A DNA stretch of 64,000 bases from Streptomyces camponoticapitis (GTDB lineage: Bacteria; Actinomycetota; Actinomycetes; Streptomycetales; Streptomycetaceae): positions 124,001 through 188,000 of the forward strand of contig NZ_BMMV01000013.1 of assembly GCF_014646115.1 (NCBI RefSeq). The letters run 5' to 3'. The notes under the pieces are model-generated. The model did no database searches. It was not told where the DNA came from and was given only the letters and a program-made list of their open reading frames with translations. Positions 51,841 through 60,527 of the stretch are shown piece by piece; the first letter of the stretch is position 1, and every line of letters begins with the position of its first letter. A program made the translations under genes and the position numbers.

Positions 51841-51985
51841 CAGCCTTTCCCCGCCGTCCGACCACGTGATCCCCGGTGGTCGGACGGCCCCATCCGCCGA
51901 CGCTCCAGACTCGGCGGTTCCCCCGTGCCCGGACAGGCACCCGCGTCACCCCGGGCTCAGCCCAGGCTGCCATAGGAGCATCCTC

Positions 51986-53002
51986 ATGCCGCCCACGATC
52001 AACACCATCAATCCTTCGCAAGGGCCCACCACCGGGGGGACCACCGTCACTCTCACCGGCATCGGGATGACGGGGTCCACCGGAGTACGGTTCGGCAGCA
52101 CCAACGCCACCTCCTTCACCCTCAACTCGGACACCCAGATCACCGCTGTGAGCCCGCCCCGTGCCGCGGGTCCGGTGGCGGTGATCGTTCTTCATCCGAC
52201 CGGCAACAGCAACTCGGTGACGTTCACCTATGTCGTGGCGCAGGTGCCGGTGGTCACCAGCGTGGCGCCCAGCAACGGCCCGACGGCGGGTGGCACCAGT
52301 GTCGTCCTCACCGGAACCGGGTTCACCTCGGCCACGTCCGTCACCTTCGGCGGGGTCCCGGCGGCATCGTTCACGGTGAACTCGGCCACCCAGATCACCG
52401 CCGTGACACCATCCGGAAATCCCGGGGCCGCCGTGATCACCGTCACGACACCGGGGGGCACCAGCGCCCCGGGCGCCTACTTCTTCTACGCCGGACCCCC
52501 CGTCCTCAACAGTGCCGCCCCCGCCCAGAGCCCGGCTGCCGGAGGCGTGGTGGTCACACTGACCGGCAGCAACCTGCTCAACGCCAGCGCCGTGCGGTTC
52601 GGCGTCACCAACGCTTCCTCTTTCACCGTGGTGTCGGCGACGCAGATCACGGCCACCGCCCCGCCGGGCACCGGCAGTTCACCGATCACGGTGGTCACCC
52701 CGGGCGGCACGAGCAACCCCGTCGCCTTCACCTATGCCGCCACACCCACCCTGACCGCACTGGTGCCCAGCAGCGGTCCGACGTCAGCGGGCACCGTGAT
52801 CACCCTCACCGGCACGAACCTGGCCAACGCCTCGGCCGTCACCATCGGGGGCACGGCAGCCTCGTTCACCGTCGTGTCGGACACCCAGATCACGGCGGTC
52901 GTGCCGGCGGGACCCGCGGGTCCGGTGAACGTGACCGTCACCACGGCGGGCGGCACCAGCAATCCGTTGTCCTACACCCGGGCGGGTGTGCCCGGCATCT
53001 GA
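51986..53002 (+). CDS. Four-domain IPT/TIG protein without signal peptide
   Basis: This 338-residue paralogue of the previous gene has four IPT/TIG modules (NPSQGPTTGGTTVTLTGIGM, APSNGPTAGGTSVVLTGTGF, APAQSPAAGGVVVTLTGSNL, VPSSGPTSAGTVITLTGTNL). Both proteins end in GVPGI/GPGI-like tails (YTRAGVPGI here, TYVAGPGI there), which may be a shared C-terminal feature. It again has no signal peptide. The ATG has AGGAG eight bases upstream. It is separated from its paralogue by terminators, so it probably has its own promoter in 51841-51970. Confidence 0.82.
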   Translation: MPPTINTINPSQGPTTGGTTVTLTGIGMTGSTGVRFGSTNATSFTLNSDTQITAVSPPRAAGPVAVIVLHPTGNSNSVTFTYVVAQVPVVTSVAPSNGPTAGGTSVVLTGTGFTSATSVTFGGVPAASFTVNSATQITAVTPSGNPGAAVITVTTPGGTSAPGAYFFYAGPPVLNSAAPAQSPAAGGVVVTLTGSNLLNASAVRFGVTNASSFTVVSATQITATAPPGTGSSPITVVTPGGTSNPVAFTYAATPTLTALVPSSGPTSAGTVITLTGTNLANASAVTIGGTAASFTVVSDTQITAVVPAGPAGPVNVTVTTAGGTSNPLSYTRAGVPGI

Positions 53003-53150
53003 CACCTCGACGTGACGAGCGGTTCAGGATGATGATCCAACCAGGCTACTTGTGGGCGCCGCCTCCCTGGAAGGCAAAAGAGATCGCCATAGCGTGCGTC
53101 CCACGGGCCCGCAACCCGCGGACCCGGCGACAGAACAGGGAGCCGAACCG

Positions 53151-53642
53151 GTGAGAATCACACCACGCAGAGGGCGACTGGTCGTCGCCGCAGCCTTGGC
53201 CGCCGTGCTGGGGCTGGCGACGCCCGCTTGGGCCGTACCGTCGACCACGACGGTGACGGCCACTCCGCAGACCGCTGCGGTGGGCGATCAGGTGCAACTG
53301 GCGGCCACGGTCGACTGTCCCGCCGACCCCACCGGCGGGCTCGGCGTCACGTTCTTCGACGGAAGCACCCTGCTCGACACCGTGCCCGTGGACGCCAACG
53401 GTCTGGCAGGCCTCACCACCACGTTCTCCACCGTCGGCTCGCACACCATCACCGCCGCCTACAACGGCAGCGCGGAGTGCGACGCCTCCAACAGCACCAC
53501 GGCTGTCCAGGTCACGTCCGCCCCGACGCCGCCGAATCCCCCGACCCCCGGCTTCTGTCTCCTCGCCTGCGGCGGACTGCTCACCTTCTCCGTCGGAGAC
53601 ATCAACAACACCGTCAACATCGGCAACCGCACATACGGGTAA
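53151..53642 (+). CDS. Secreted Ig-like (Big_3-type) repeat protein
   Basis: This 163-residue protein has a signal peptide (RRGRLVVAAALAAVLGLATPAWA) and one bacterial Ig-like domain of about 80 residues (STTTVTATPQTAAVGDQVQLAATV to AAYNGSAEC). A Pro-rich linker and a short tail with two cysteines (GFCLLACGG) and NNTVNIGNRTYG follow. Two more cysteines in the Ig domain (VDC, AEC) may form a disulfide. The GTG start follows AGGGAG. It sits 148 bp after the IPT gene and could be expressed with it. Confidence 0.78.
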   Translation: MRITPRRGRLVVAAALAAVLGLATPAWAVPSTTTVTATPQTAAVGDQVQLAATVDCPADPTGGLGVTFFDGSTLLDTVPVDANGLAGLTTTFSTVGSHTITAAYNGSAECDASNSTTAVQVTSAPTPPNPPTPGFCLLACGGLLTFSVGDINNTVNIGNRTYG

Positions 53643-53725
53643 AGGACCCACGACCAGCGGTCACCCACGCCAGGCGTACTGCTCACGAGTTGCCGGCGAT
53701 CGCCGGGTTCTTCTCGGAGCGAAGG

Positions 53726-53769
53726 CCTCCGGTGCGGTGCGGTTCTCCACGACCGCACCGCACCGGAGG
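53726..53769 (+). terminator. 17-bp perfect hairpin before the phosphatase genes
   Basis: CCTCCGGTGCGGTGCGG (53726-53742) pairs with CCGCACCGCACCGGAGG (53753-53769); TCTCCGTTTTCC follows. It lies 84 bp after the Ig-like gene. The rest of 53643-53952 holds no gene. Confidence 0.85.
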
Positions 53770-53952
53770 TCTCCGTTTTCCACCGCCCTGTGCGGCTGAT
53801 CATCCGGCGGAGGGTCGTCCCGCTGGATCCCGGTCTTCCTGGCCGCCGACCATTCGCTGGCTGGTATGACCTGTCTTAGGATCGTATGTTGAGTATGGGT
53901 ACATTCGACGCGAACCTGAGCCGGGGAGGGCACCCGCTCCGGAAGGCACTGG

Positions 53953-56418
53953 ATGACGTTTGCACAGGGTCCGAGCGACGGTGCGACCGCGGCGATGGCC
54001 GAGGCCGCCGTGGCCGTTCTCGACAAAGCGGGTGCCATTACGGGGTGGTCCGGGCACGCACGGCGTCTGCTGGGCTACTCGGCGAGCGAGGTCGTCGGCC
54101 GCCCGGGGGCCCTTCTGCTGGACGCGTCCGAGGACGGCGTGGCCGTGATGGCGGACGTGGTGGAGCGGAGCCGTACGACGGGCGGGGACTGGTCGGGGCG
54201 GTTGAAGTTCCGCCACCGGGAGGGCGGCACCCTCTCCCTGGAGGTCCGGGTCTCACCGCTGACCGGGCTCGGCGAGGGCCGCCCGAGCGGATGGCTGGTC
54301 GTCGCCGCGAACGCGGAGACGACCGCCCAGGCGGCCTGGAACGCGGCGGTGTCCGCCGCGGTCGTCACGTACTCACCGGTGGCCACCGTCATCTGGGACA
54401 CGGGACTGCGCTACCTCTGGGTCAACGACGCGCTCCAGACCGAGAGCGGGATCCCCCAGGACCAGTGGGTGGGACGGAGCATCGAGGAGGTCCTGGGTGA
54501 GGCCCTCGACGTGTCGGCCTTCGAGTCGGTGATGAGAGAGGTCCTGCGGACCGGCCGTCCGGTCCTCGACTACGAGTACACCAGGCGCATACCGAGCGAT
54601 CTGGACCGGAGTCACACGTACTCCATCTCGCTGTACCGCCTGGAGAGGGGTGACGGCACCCCGCTCGGCATCTGCGGTCTGCGCTCCGATGTCACCGGCG
54701 CCCGGCGTAACCGCGAGCACCTGGACACCCTCAGCGAGGCCGGCAAGACGATCGGCACCACGCTGGACGTGATGCGCACCGCGCAGGAGTTCGCCGATTT
54801 CGCGGTCTCCCGGCTTGCCGACTACGTCACCGTCGACCTCGTCGACACCGTGCCTCTGGGCGGCGAGCCGCTGGAACGGCTCGGAATGGACGACGGCCGC
54901 ATACCCGTCTTCCGCCGCGCCGGTGTGGCCTCGATCCACCAGGGAACCCCGGAATCGCTCTTCGACCGGAGCAAACCCGTATTCGTTCCCCCGTCGTCCC
55001 CCTTCACGAAAGCCCTGTCGTCCGGCCGCCCCATCATGGAACGCGTCCTGGACATGACGCCCGGCAACTGGCTCGAACAGGACCCGGAGCGGGCCAAGGT
55101 CATCCGTGAGACGGGCATGCACTCCCTGATCATCGTGCCGATCGAAGCGCGCGGCGCCGTGCTCGGCGTCGCCGTGTTCGTCCGCAACGACAATCCCGCG
55201 CCGTTCGACGCGGACGACCTCTGGCTGGCGAACGAACTGGTCTCACGCGCGTCGCTGAGCCTGGACAACGCCCGCAGATACGCCCGTGAGGCGGACGCGG
55301 CCCTTGCCCTGCAACGGCATCTGCTCCCGCAGCGCCTCGTGGGAAGCAGCACCATGGAGGTCGACGCGCGGTACCTGCCGGCGGACATGGCCAGCAAGGT
55401 CGGGGGCGACTGGTTCGACGTGATCCACCTGAGCGGCGCCCGGACCGCCCTGGTCATCGGCGACGTGGTCGGGCACGGGATCAACGCCGCCGCCACCATG
55501 GGCCGCCTCCGTACGGCGGTGCAGACCCTCGCGGAGATGGACCTGCCGCCGAGCGAGCTGCTGTCACGGCTGGACCGTACCGTCGTACGCCTCAACCAGG
55601 AGGGCGCGGAGGGTCTCGGCCCGAGCGCCATCGGAGCCACCTGCCTGTACGCCGTCCACGACCCGATCAGCCGCCGGCTGGACATCGCCAGCGCCGGGCA
55701 CCCGCCTCCGGTGGTCCTCCATCCGACGGCGGGTGCCGCATTCCCCGACATCCCCACGGGCACGCCCCTGGGACTGGGAGTGAACTCCTTCGAGTCGGCG
55801 GAGCTCGAATTCCCCGAGGGGAGCACCATCGTCTTCTACACCGACGGCCTGGTGGAGACGCGCGACGACGACATCGACGTCGGGATGAACCGCCTCGCGG
55901 GCTCCCTCACACCGCCCCTGGCCCCGCTGCGGGAGCTCTGCGATGCCGCGCTGGGAAGCGCTGACACCAGCACGCTCACCGACGACGCCACCCTCCTGGT
56001 GGCCCGGTGCAGCGACGTGAGCCCCGACCACGTGATCTCCTGGGACATTCCGAACGACCCCGCGGCCGTCCCCAGGGCCCGCTCGACAGTCGCGTCCCAG
56101 CTGCGGACCTGGGGGCTGAGCGACCTGGTGGCGACGACCGGGCTGATCGTCGACGAACTGCTCACCAACGCGCTCACACACGCCGCGCCGCCCATCGTTC
56201 TGCGCCTGGTCCTCCACGACGTCCTGCTCTGCGAGGTCGCCGACTCGGGGGCCGGTTCACCCGGTCCACGCCAGGCCGGGACCCCGTACGAGAACGGATT
56301 CGGGCTGCTGCTCGTCGCTCGCTCCGCCGACAGCTGGGGATTTCGCCGTACGACGAACGGAAAGGTCGTCTGGGCGGCCCAGCGCACACGAAGAGGTGTC
56401 AAGAATGACGCCGCGTGA
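53953..56418 (+). CDS. PAS-PAS-GAF-SpoIIE phosphatase-HATPase regulator (RsbU/anti-sigma type)
   Basis: This 821-residue protein combines PAS domains (about 18-120 and 128-250), a GAF domain (about 280-440), a PP2C-type SpoIIE phosphatase (about 460-670) and an RsbW-like HATPase (about 685-815). The phosphatase keeps its metal aspartates: GGDWFD (Asp486, Asp489), GDVVGHG (Asp504), YTDGLVE (Asp631) and DDATLL (Asp677, Asp678). The kinase-like part has DELLTNALTHAA and NGFGLLLVARS. Such fusions can both dephosphorylate an anti-anti-sigma factor and bind a sigma factor. No sigma or STAS gene is adjacent. Confidence 0.92.
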   Translation: MTFAQGPSDGATAAMAEAAVAVLDKAGAITGWSGHARRLLGYSASEVVGRPGALLLDASEDGVAVMADVVERSRTTGGDWSGRLKFRHREGGTLSLEVRVSPLTGLGEGRPSGWLVVAANAETTAQAAWNAAVSAAVVTYSPVATVIWDTGLRYLWVNDALQTESGIPQDQWVGRSIEEVLGEALDVSAFESVMREVLRTGRPVLDYEYTRRIPSDLDRSHTYSISLYRLERGDGTPLGICGLRSDVTGARRNREHLDTLSEAGKTIGTTLDVMRTAQEFADFAVSRLADYVTVDLVDTVPLGGEPLERLGMDDGRIPVFRRAGVASIHQGTPESLFDRSKPVFVPPSSPFTKALSSGRPIMERVLDMTPGNWLEQDPERAKVIRETGMHSLIIVPIEARGAVLGVAVFVRNDNPAPFDADDLWLANELVSRASLSLDNARRYAREADAALALQRHLLPQRLVGSSTMEVDARYLPADMASKVGGDWFDVIHLSGARTALVIGDVVGHGINAAATMGRLRTAVQTLAEMDLPPSELLSRLDRTVVRLNQEGAEGLGPSAIGATCLYAVHDPISRRLDIASAGHPPPVVLHPTAGAAFPDIPTGTPLGLGVNSFESAELEFPEGSTIVFYTDGLVETRDDDIDVGMNRLAGSLTPPLAPLRELCDAALGSADTSTLTDDATLLVARCSDVSPDHVISWDIPNDPAAVPRARSTVASQLRTWGLSDLVATTGLIVDELLTNALTHAAPPIVLRLVLHDVLLCEVADSGAGSPGPRQAGTPYENGFGLLLVARSADSWGFRRTTNGKVVWAAQRTRRGVKNDAA

Positions 56419-58519
56419 GAGGACGGAAATGGGAACTCCGGCGGTCGTCGCGATCCGTCGCGACGGTCTGATCTTCTGGTGCTCGTCGGCAGCCACGGAA
56501 CTCATCGGCCGGGCCGGGCAGGATATTCGTGGCCACTCGATCGATGAATTTCTGACAGGGGAATCCGGGTATGACCTGAACACAAGGGAAAAGGCGCGCA
56601 CCCCTGGGGTGCACACGGCATATCTGCGGCAACGCGACAGCCGCCCGGTGGAGGTCGCCTTCCGGGTCGTTCCGGTGGAAGGCGTCGCGAAGTACGTGGT
56701 GGTGGTGACCCGGACCGCGTCGACGAGGAGCCGGGAAGAGATCGAGACCATGCTGGAAGGGCCGCAGGCGCAGAGGGAGATCGACGCCGCCGTCGCCGAC
56801 CTCGCCGCACATACGACGAGTGGACCCGAATCCCGGAGACGGCAGGACAGGCGTCGGCGTCTCAGCAGGGTTCACGATGCCTCTGTTCGCATCGGATCGT
56901 CCCTGGAAGTGAACGACACCGCACAGGAGTTGGCGGATCTCCTGGTGCCCGATCTGGGCGACCTCGTGACCGTCGACCTCGCCGAAGCCGTGGTCGTCGG
57001 CGACGAACCGACGCGCATGGTGGGCGGCGGCAGGCCGCATCTGCTGCGGTCGGCCATCTCCTCGGCGTCGGGAGCCTGGCTGGGCAAGGTCCTGATGCCG
57101 GGGGCACCGTATCCGGTACTGCCCGACAGCACGCCACTGCGTGAGATTCAGATGGGTGAGGTCATCACCCTGGACCGCGCCTCCGTCGTGTCGGCTCTCG
57201 GCGACGGTGACCTCGTGGAGCAGCTCGTCCCGCCCTTCGCGTACTCGGTGACGGTGGCGCCGCTGATCGCGCGGGATCTCGTCCTGGGCCACCTCACCGT
57301 ATGGCGCGACGAACAGCCGGAGGCCTTCCAGGAGGACGAGAGGAAACTCCTGGCGGAGATCGCCTCCAGGGCGGCTCTGGGCATCGACAACGCCCGCCGC
57401 CACAACCGTGAACTGCGAGCGGCGGTCACGCTTCAGGAGCGGCTGCTGCCCAGCGCGACGACGTCCTCCGACGCGGTGTCGACCGTGGGTATCTACCGGC
57501 CGGCAGGCAAGGGGGCCGGTATCCGCGGCGACTGGTTCGACGTGATCACGCTGCCCTCTCTGCGAGTCGCCCTGGTGATCGGCGATGTCGTCGGCCACGG
57601 CCTCTCCGCCACCGCCACCATGGGACGCCTGCGCACGGCCATACAGACTCTCGCGGATCTGGAACTGGACCCCGCCGAACTCCTGGCCCACGTCGACGAA
57701 CTCGTCCAGCGCCTGGGCGCGGAAGCACCCACCGAAGAGAACCCGGTCGGCGCCACCTGCCTCTACGCCATCTACGACCCGCTCACCCGCCAGTGCACTC
57801 TCGCGAGCGCGGGCCAGCTGCCCGCGGTCGCGATGCATCCCGGCGGCTCGACGGAGTTCATCGATGTGCTGCCCGGCCCGCCGCTCGGTGTGGGAGGTGT
57901 GCCCTTCGAATCCAAGACCGTGGAGCTCGAACCGGGCAGCGTGCTCGTGCTCTACACGAACGGCCTGCTGGCGCCCGACCACGAGGATTCCGAGACCGGC
58001 CTGGACCGTCTCCGCGCGCGGCTCGACTCACTCAACGACCCGGGCCGCTCGCTGGAGGCGATGGGCAATTCACTCCTCAGCGATCTGGGCTCCAAGCCCA
58101 CGGGCGACGACATCGCCTTCCTGCTCGCCCGGACCCGCGCCGTCGCCTCGGACTCCGTGGCGAACTGGGAGTATCCGGCCGAACCGGACTCGGTGGCGCT
58201 CGCCCGGAGGGACATCATGGAACAACTGAGGGTGTGGGGACTGGAGGACGAGGCGCTGGACACCGAACTCGTGATCAGCGAACTCGTCACCAACGCGGTC
58301 AGGTACACGGGTGGCCCCGTCGGTGTGCGGCTGATCCGTGACAACGTCCTCATCTGCGAGGTCACCGATTCCAGCAACACCCAGCCGCGGCTGATCCGGG
58401 CGAACGCCACGGACGAGGGAGGCCGGGGCCTCTTCATCGTCGCCCAGTGCACGACGCGCTGGGGCAGCCGTTACGGCCTGCGCGGGAAAACGATCTGGAC
58501 CGAGCAGCCCATCACCTGA
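56405..58519 (+). CDS. GAF-SpoIIE phosphatase-HATPase paralogue with altered metal site
   Basis: This 704-residue paralogue of the gene before it has a truncated N-terminal PAS region (about 10-95), a basic linker (RRRQDRRRRLSR), a GAF domain (about 155-335), a SpoIIE domain (about 350-575) and a HATPase (about 590-700). The metal site is changed: GGDW-type Gly374 is Arg (IRGDWFD), and the TDG aspartate is Asn519 (YTNGLLAP), while GDVVGHG and GDD are kept. The phosphatase may be weak or a pseudo-enzyme. It overlaps the upstream gene by 14 bases. GTG 56396 and ATG 56429 are alternative starts. Confidence 0.88.
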   Translation: MTPRERTEMGTPAVVAIRRDGLIFWCSSAATELIGRAGQDIRGHSIDEFLTGESGYDLNTREKARTPGVHTAYLRQRDSRPVEVAFRVVPVEGVAKYVVVVTRTASTRSREEIETMLEGPQAQREIDAAVADLAAHTTSGPESRRRQDRRRRLSRVHDASVRIGSSLEVNDTAQELADLLVPDLGDLVTVDLAEAVVVGDEPTRMVGGGRPHLLRSAISSASGAWLGKVLMPGAPYPVLPDSTPLREIQMGEVITLDRASVVSALGDGDLVEQLVPPFAYSVTVAPLIARDLVLGHLTVWRDEQPEAFQEDERKLLAEIASRAALGIDNARRHNRELRAAVTLQERLLPSATTSSDAVSTVGIYRPAGKGAGIRGDWFDVITLPSLRVALVIGDVVGHGLSATATMGRLRTAIQTLADLELDPAELLAHVDELVQRLGAEAPTEENPVGATCLYAIYDPLTRQCTLASAGQLPAVAMHPGGSTEFIDVLPGPPLGVGGVPFESKTVELEPGSVLVLYTNGLLAPDHEDSETGLDRLRARLDSLNDPGRSLEAMGNSLLSDLGSKPTGDDIAFLLARTRAVASDSVANWEYPAEPDSVALARRDIMEQLRVWGLEDEALDTELVISELVTNAVRYTGGPVGVRLIRDNVLICEVTDSSNTQPRLIRANATDEGGRGLFIVAQCTTRWGSRYGLRGKTIWTEQPIT

Positions 58520-58549
58520 CCGGCGGCGCGGCCGTACACGTACGAAGGT

Positions 58550-58632
58550 GACTCACGTACGAATGTCACTCACATACGGACGTGAGTGACGTACGACTGG
58601 GTCCTCGGTACGACCGCGACTCACGTACGGAG
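58550..58632. promoter_or_regulatory. Cluster of direct and inverted CTCACRTACG repeats, candidate operator
   Basis: Three direct copies of a GACTCACGTACGRA-like sequence lie at 58550-58562, 58567-58580 and 58618-58632. An inverted copy (CGTGAGTGACGTACG) begins at 58581, so TCACTCAC/GTGAGTGA form a perfect 8-bp palindrome around 58576. They lie directly upstream of the LLM oxidoreductase gene, and the third is a few bases before its ribosome site. Confidence 0.6.
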
Positions 58633-58639
58633 GACAGCG

Positions 58640-59488
58640 ATGTCCCAGTCCCCCCGCCCGTTCCGCTTCGGCGTCAGTTTCCTCACCGTCGGCTCACGGA
58701 CCTCCTGGCACGCCCGGGTCCGCGAGGCGGCGGACCTGGGATACGACGTGCTCCAGGTCGCGGACCATCTGGGCACGGCCGCGCCCTTCCCGGCGCTGGT
58801 GTCGGCGGCCGAGGTCACGAGAATGCGGCTGGGTACGTTCGTGCTCAACGCCGGCGTCCTCACCCCCGCCTATCTCGCCCGGGACGTCGCCGACGTGCAG
58901 CGTCTGACCGACGGCCGTCTCGAACTGGGGCTCGGCGCCGGCTACGTCCCGGCCGAGTTCGAGGCCGTCGGGCTGCCCTTCGGCACGGGCGGCGAGCGGC
59001 TGGGCAAACTGGCGGAGACCCTCGCGGCGACACGCGCCCTGCTCGCGGCCGAGGCCGACGCGCCCCGGCCGCCGATCCTGCTGGGCGGCGCCGGTGACCG
59101 GATGCTGCGCTTCGCCGGCCGGGAGGCGGACATCTTCAGCTTCTCGATCATGGCCGGGGTGACGGCGAACATGGCCCCGGAGGACGCGCTGGCCCGCCGC
59201 GTCGGGATCCTGCGCGAGGGAGCCGGCGAGCGGTTCTCCGACATCGAGCTGAACCTCTTCGTCGCCGCGGTGGCCGGCAGCCCGGCCACCGCCGACCTCA
59301 CGATCGTCCGCCAGGCCAGCGGCTTCCCGGACGACGAGCTCACCAAGCTGCCCGGTGTGCTGGTCGGACCGCCGCGGGAGCTCGCGGACCGGCTCGAACG
59401 GTATCGCGAGCGGTTCGGCATCACATACATCAGCGTGCTGGAGCCGCACATGGCCGTTTTCGCGGAGGTCATCAAGCTCCTGCGCTGA
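58640..59488 (+). CDS. LLM-class F420- or flavin-dependent oxidoreductase
   Basis: This 282-residue TIM-barrel protein belongs to the luciferase-like monooxygenase superfamily (FRFGVSFLTVGSRTSWHARVREAADLGYDVLQVADH start, GRLELGLGAGYVPAEFEAVG, RPPILLGGAGDRMLRFAGREADI). Homologues of this subfamily (TIGR03621-like in Actinobacteria) usually use F420. No substrate can be assigned. The ATG follows GGAGGACAG. The upstream repeats suggest dedicated regulation, perhaps by the HxlR protein 45 bp downstream. Confidence 0.87.
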   Translation: MSQSPRPFRFGVSFLTVGSRTSWHARVREAADLGYDVLQVADHLGTAAPFPALVSAAEVTRMRLGTFVLNAGVLTPAYLARDVADVQRLTDGRLELGLGAGYVPAEFEAVGLPFGTGGERLGKLAETLAATRALLAAEADAPRPPILLGGAGDRMLRFAGREADIFSFSIMAGVTANMAPEDALARRVGILREGAGERFSDIELNLFVAAVAGSPATADLTIVRQASGFPDDELTKLPGVLVGPPRELADRLERYRERFGITYISVLEPHMAVFAEVIKLLR

Positions 59489-59533
59489 CATCGGTCCCTT
59501 GCAGAGTCTTCGATCCAGACCTAGGCTCTCCGA

Positions 59534-60040
59534 ATGGCTCTGTCCGGGAATGAAGTGAACGAATCGCGGGGCGAGGCGCCGGTCGCCATAACGAACTGCA
59601 CGGTCGCTCGCACCCTTGTCGCGCTCGGGGAGAAGTGGACATTCCTTATCCTCCGGGACGCGTTTCGAGGCGCTCGGCGATTTGAGGAGTTCCTGTCCCA
59701 GACCGCGATTCCGCGACAGGTGCTGTCCAACAGGCTGGCGGCCCTGACGGAACAGGGGATCCTCTCGAAAAGGATGTACCGCGAGCCCGGTGAGCGCGCC
59801 AGGGCGGAATACGTCCTCACGGAGAAAGGGCTGGACACCTTTCCCATCATCGCGGCCATCCGGCAGTGGGGTGACCGTTACGAGGCGGACGCCGACGGGC
59901 CTCCGACGGAGGCCCTGCATCGCGACTGCGCCGCGACGGTCTCGGTGCATCTGCGCTGCTCGGAAGGGCACGAGGTGACGTCGAGCAAGGACATCGTCCA
60001 CCGGCTCGGGCCGGGCGCCAGGACGAGGACCGAGGGTTAG
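59534..60040 (+). CDS. HxlR-family winged-helix transcriptional regulator
   Basis: This 168-residue protein has the HxlR domain: CTVARTLVALGEKWTFLILRDAFRGARRFEEF, PRQVLSNRLAALTEQGIL and YVLTEKGLDTFPIIAAIRQWGDRY, with the near-N-terminal Cys22 often used as a redox or electrophile sensor. A second cysteine pair lies in the C-terminal tail. HxlR regulators commonly control oxidoreductases like the gene upstream. An oxidoreductase/regulator/ABM-monooxygenase set is common in quinone or aldehyde stress loci. Confidence 0.88.
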   Translation: MALSGNEVNESRGEAPVAITNCTVARTLVALGEKWTFLILRDAFRGARRFEEFLSQTAIPRQVLSNRLAALTEQGILSKRMYREPGERARAEYVLTEKGLDTFPIIAAIRQWGDRYEADADGPPTEALHRDCAATVSVHLRCSEGHEVTSSKDIVHRLGPGARTRTEG

Positions 60041-60173
60041 GCGCTGCTGCGGTCCGCCGCGGAAGCGGTTGCGGTCACCTCCGGTGCTTGGGAAAGTGAT
60101 GCCGCGGTGCGATCAAATCGCTGACCCAATCGGTGAAACGCTCAGCCTTCGAGAAGATGAAGAGGACTCGTCC

Positions 60174-60479
60174 ATGTACCAGTTTCTCGTTTCCTTCACC
60201 GTCCAGCCCGCGCATCGCGACGACTTCATTCGGGCCGCGCGGAAGGTGGCCCGTGACTCCATGGCGAACGAACCCGGGTCCGCCCGGTTCGAACTTCTCC
60301 AGGACGAGAAGGATGCGCATACTCTCTACCTGAACGAGGTCTACACGGACGCCTTGGCCTTCGAGACCCACGCCGGTGGCCCGTATTTCGGTGAGTTCTT
60401 CGCCGAGGTCAGCGACTACGCCGAAGGCCCCACCTGGCTCATGCGGGGGAACCTCATCGAGGGGGAGACAGCCGCCTGA
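60174..60479 (+). CDS. Antibiotic biosynthesis monooxygenase (ABM)-domain protein
   Basis: This 101-residue ferredoxin-like protein resembles quinol monooxygenases (YgiN/ActVA-Orf6 type): FLVSFTVQPAHRDDFIRAARKVARDSMANEPGSARFELLQDEKDAHTLYLNEVYTDALAFETHAGGPYFGEFF. It is in the arrangement expected for a small dimeric enzyme that oxidises a quinol or is a heme-free detoxification protein. The ATG has AGAGGA upstream. A longer frame upstream of it is not coding-like. The 133-bp gap before it contains no gene. Confidence 0.85.
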   Translation: MYQFLVSFTVQPAHRDDFIRAARKVARDSMANEPGSARFELLQDEKDAHTLYLNEVYTDALAFETHAGGPYFGEFFAEVSDYAEGPTWLMRGNLIEGETAA

Positions 60480-60527
60480 CCCGACTCCCGTCGGGAGTAC
60501 GGCTTCGAGGTGACGGCTGCGGTCGCT

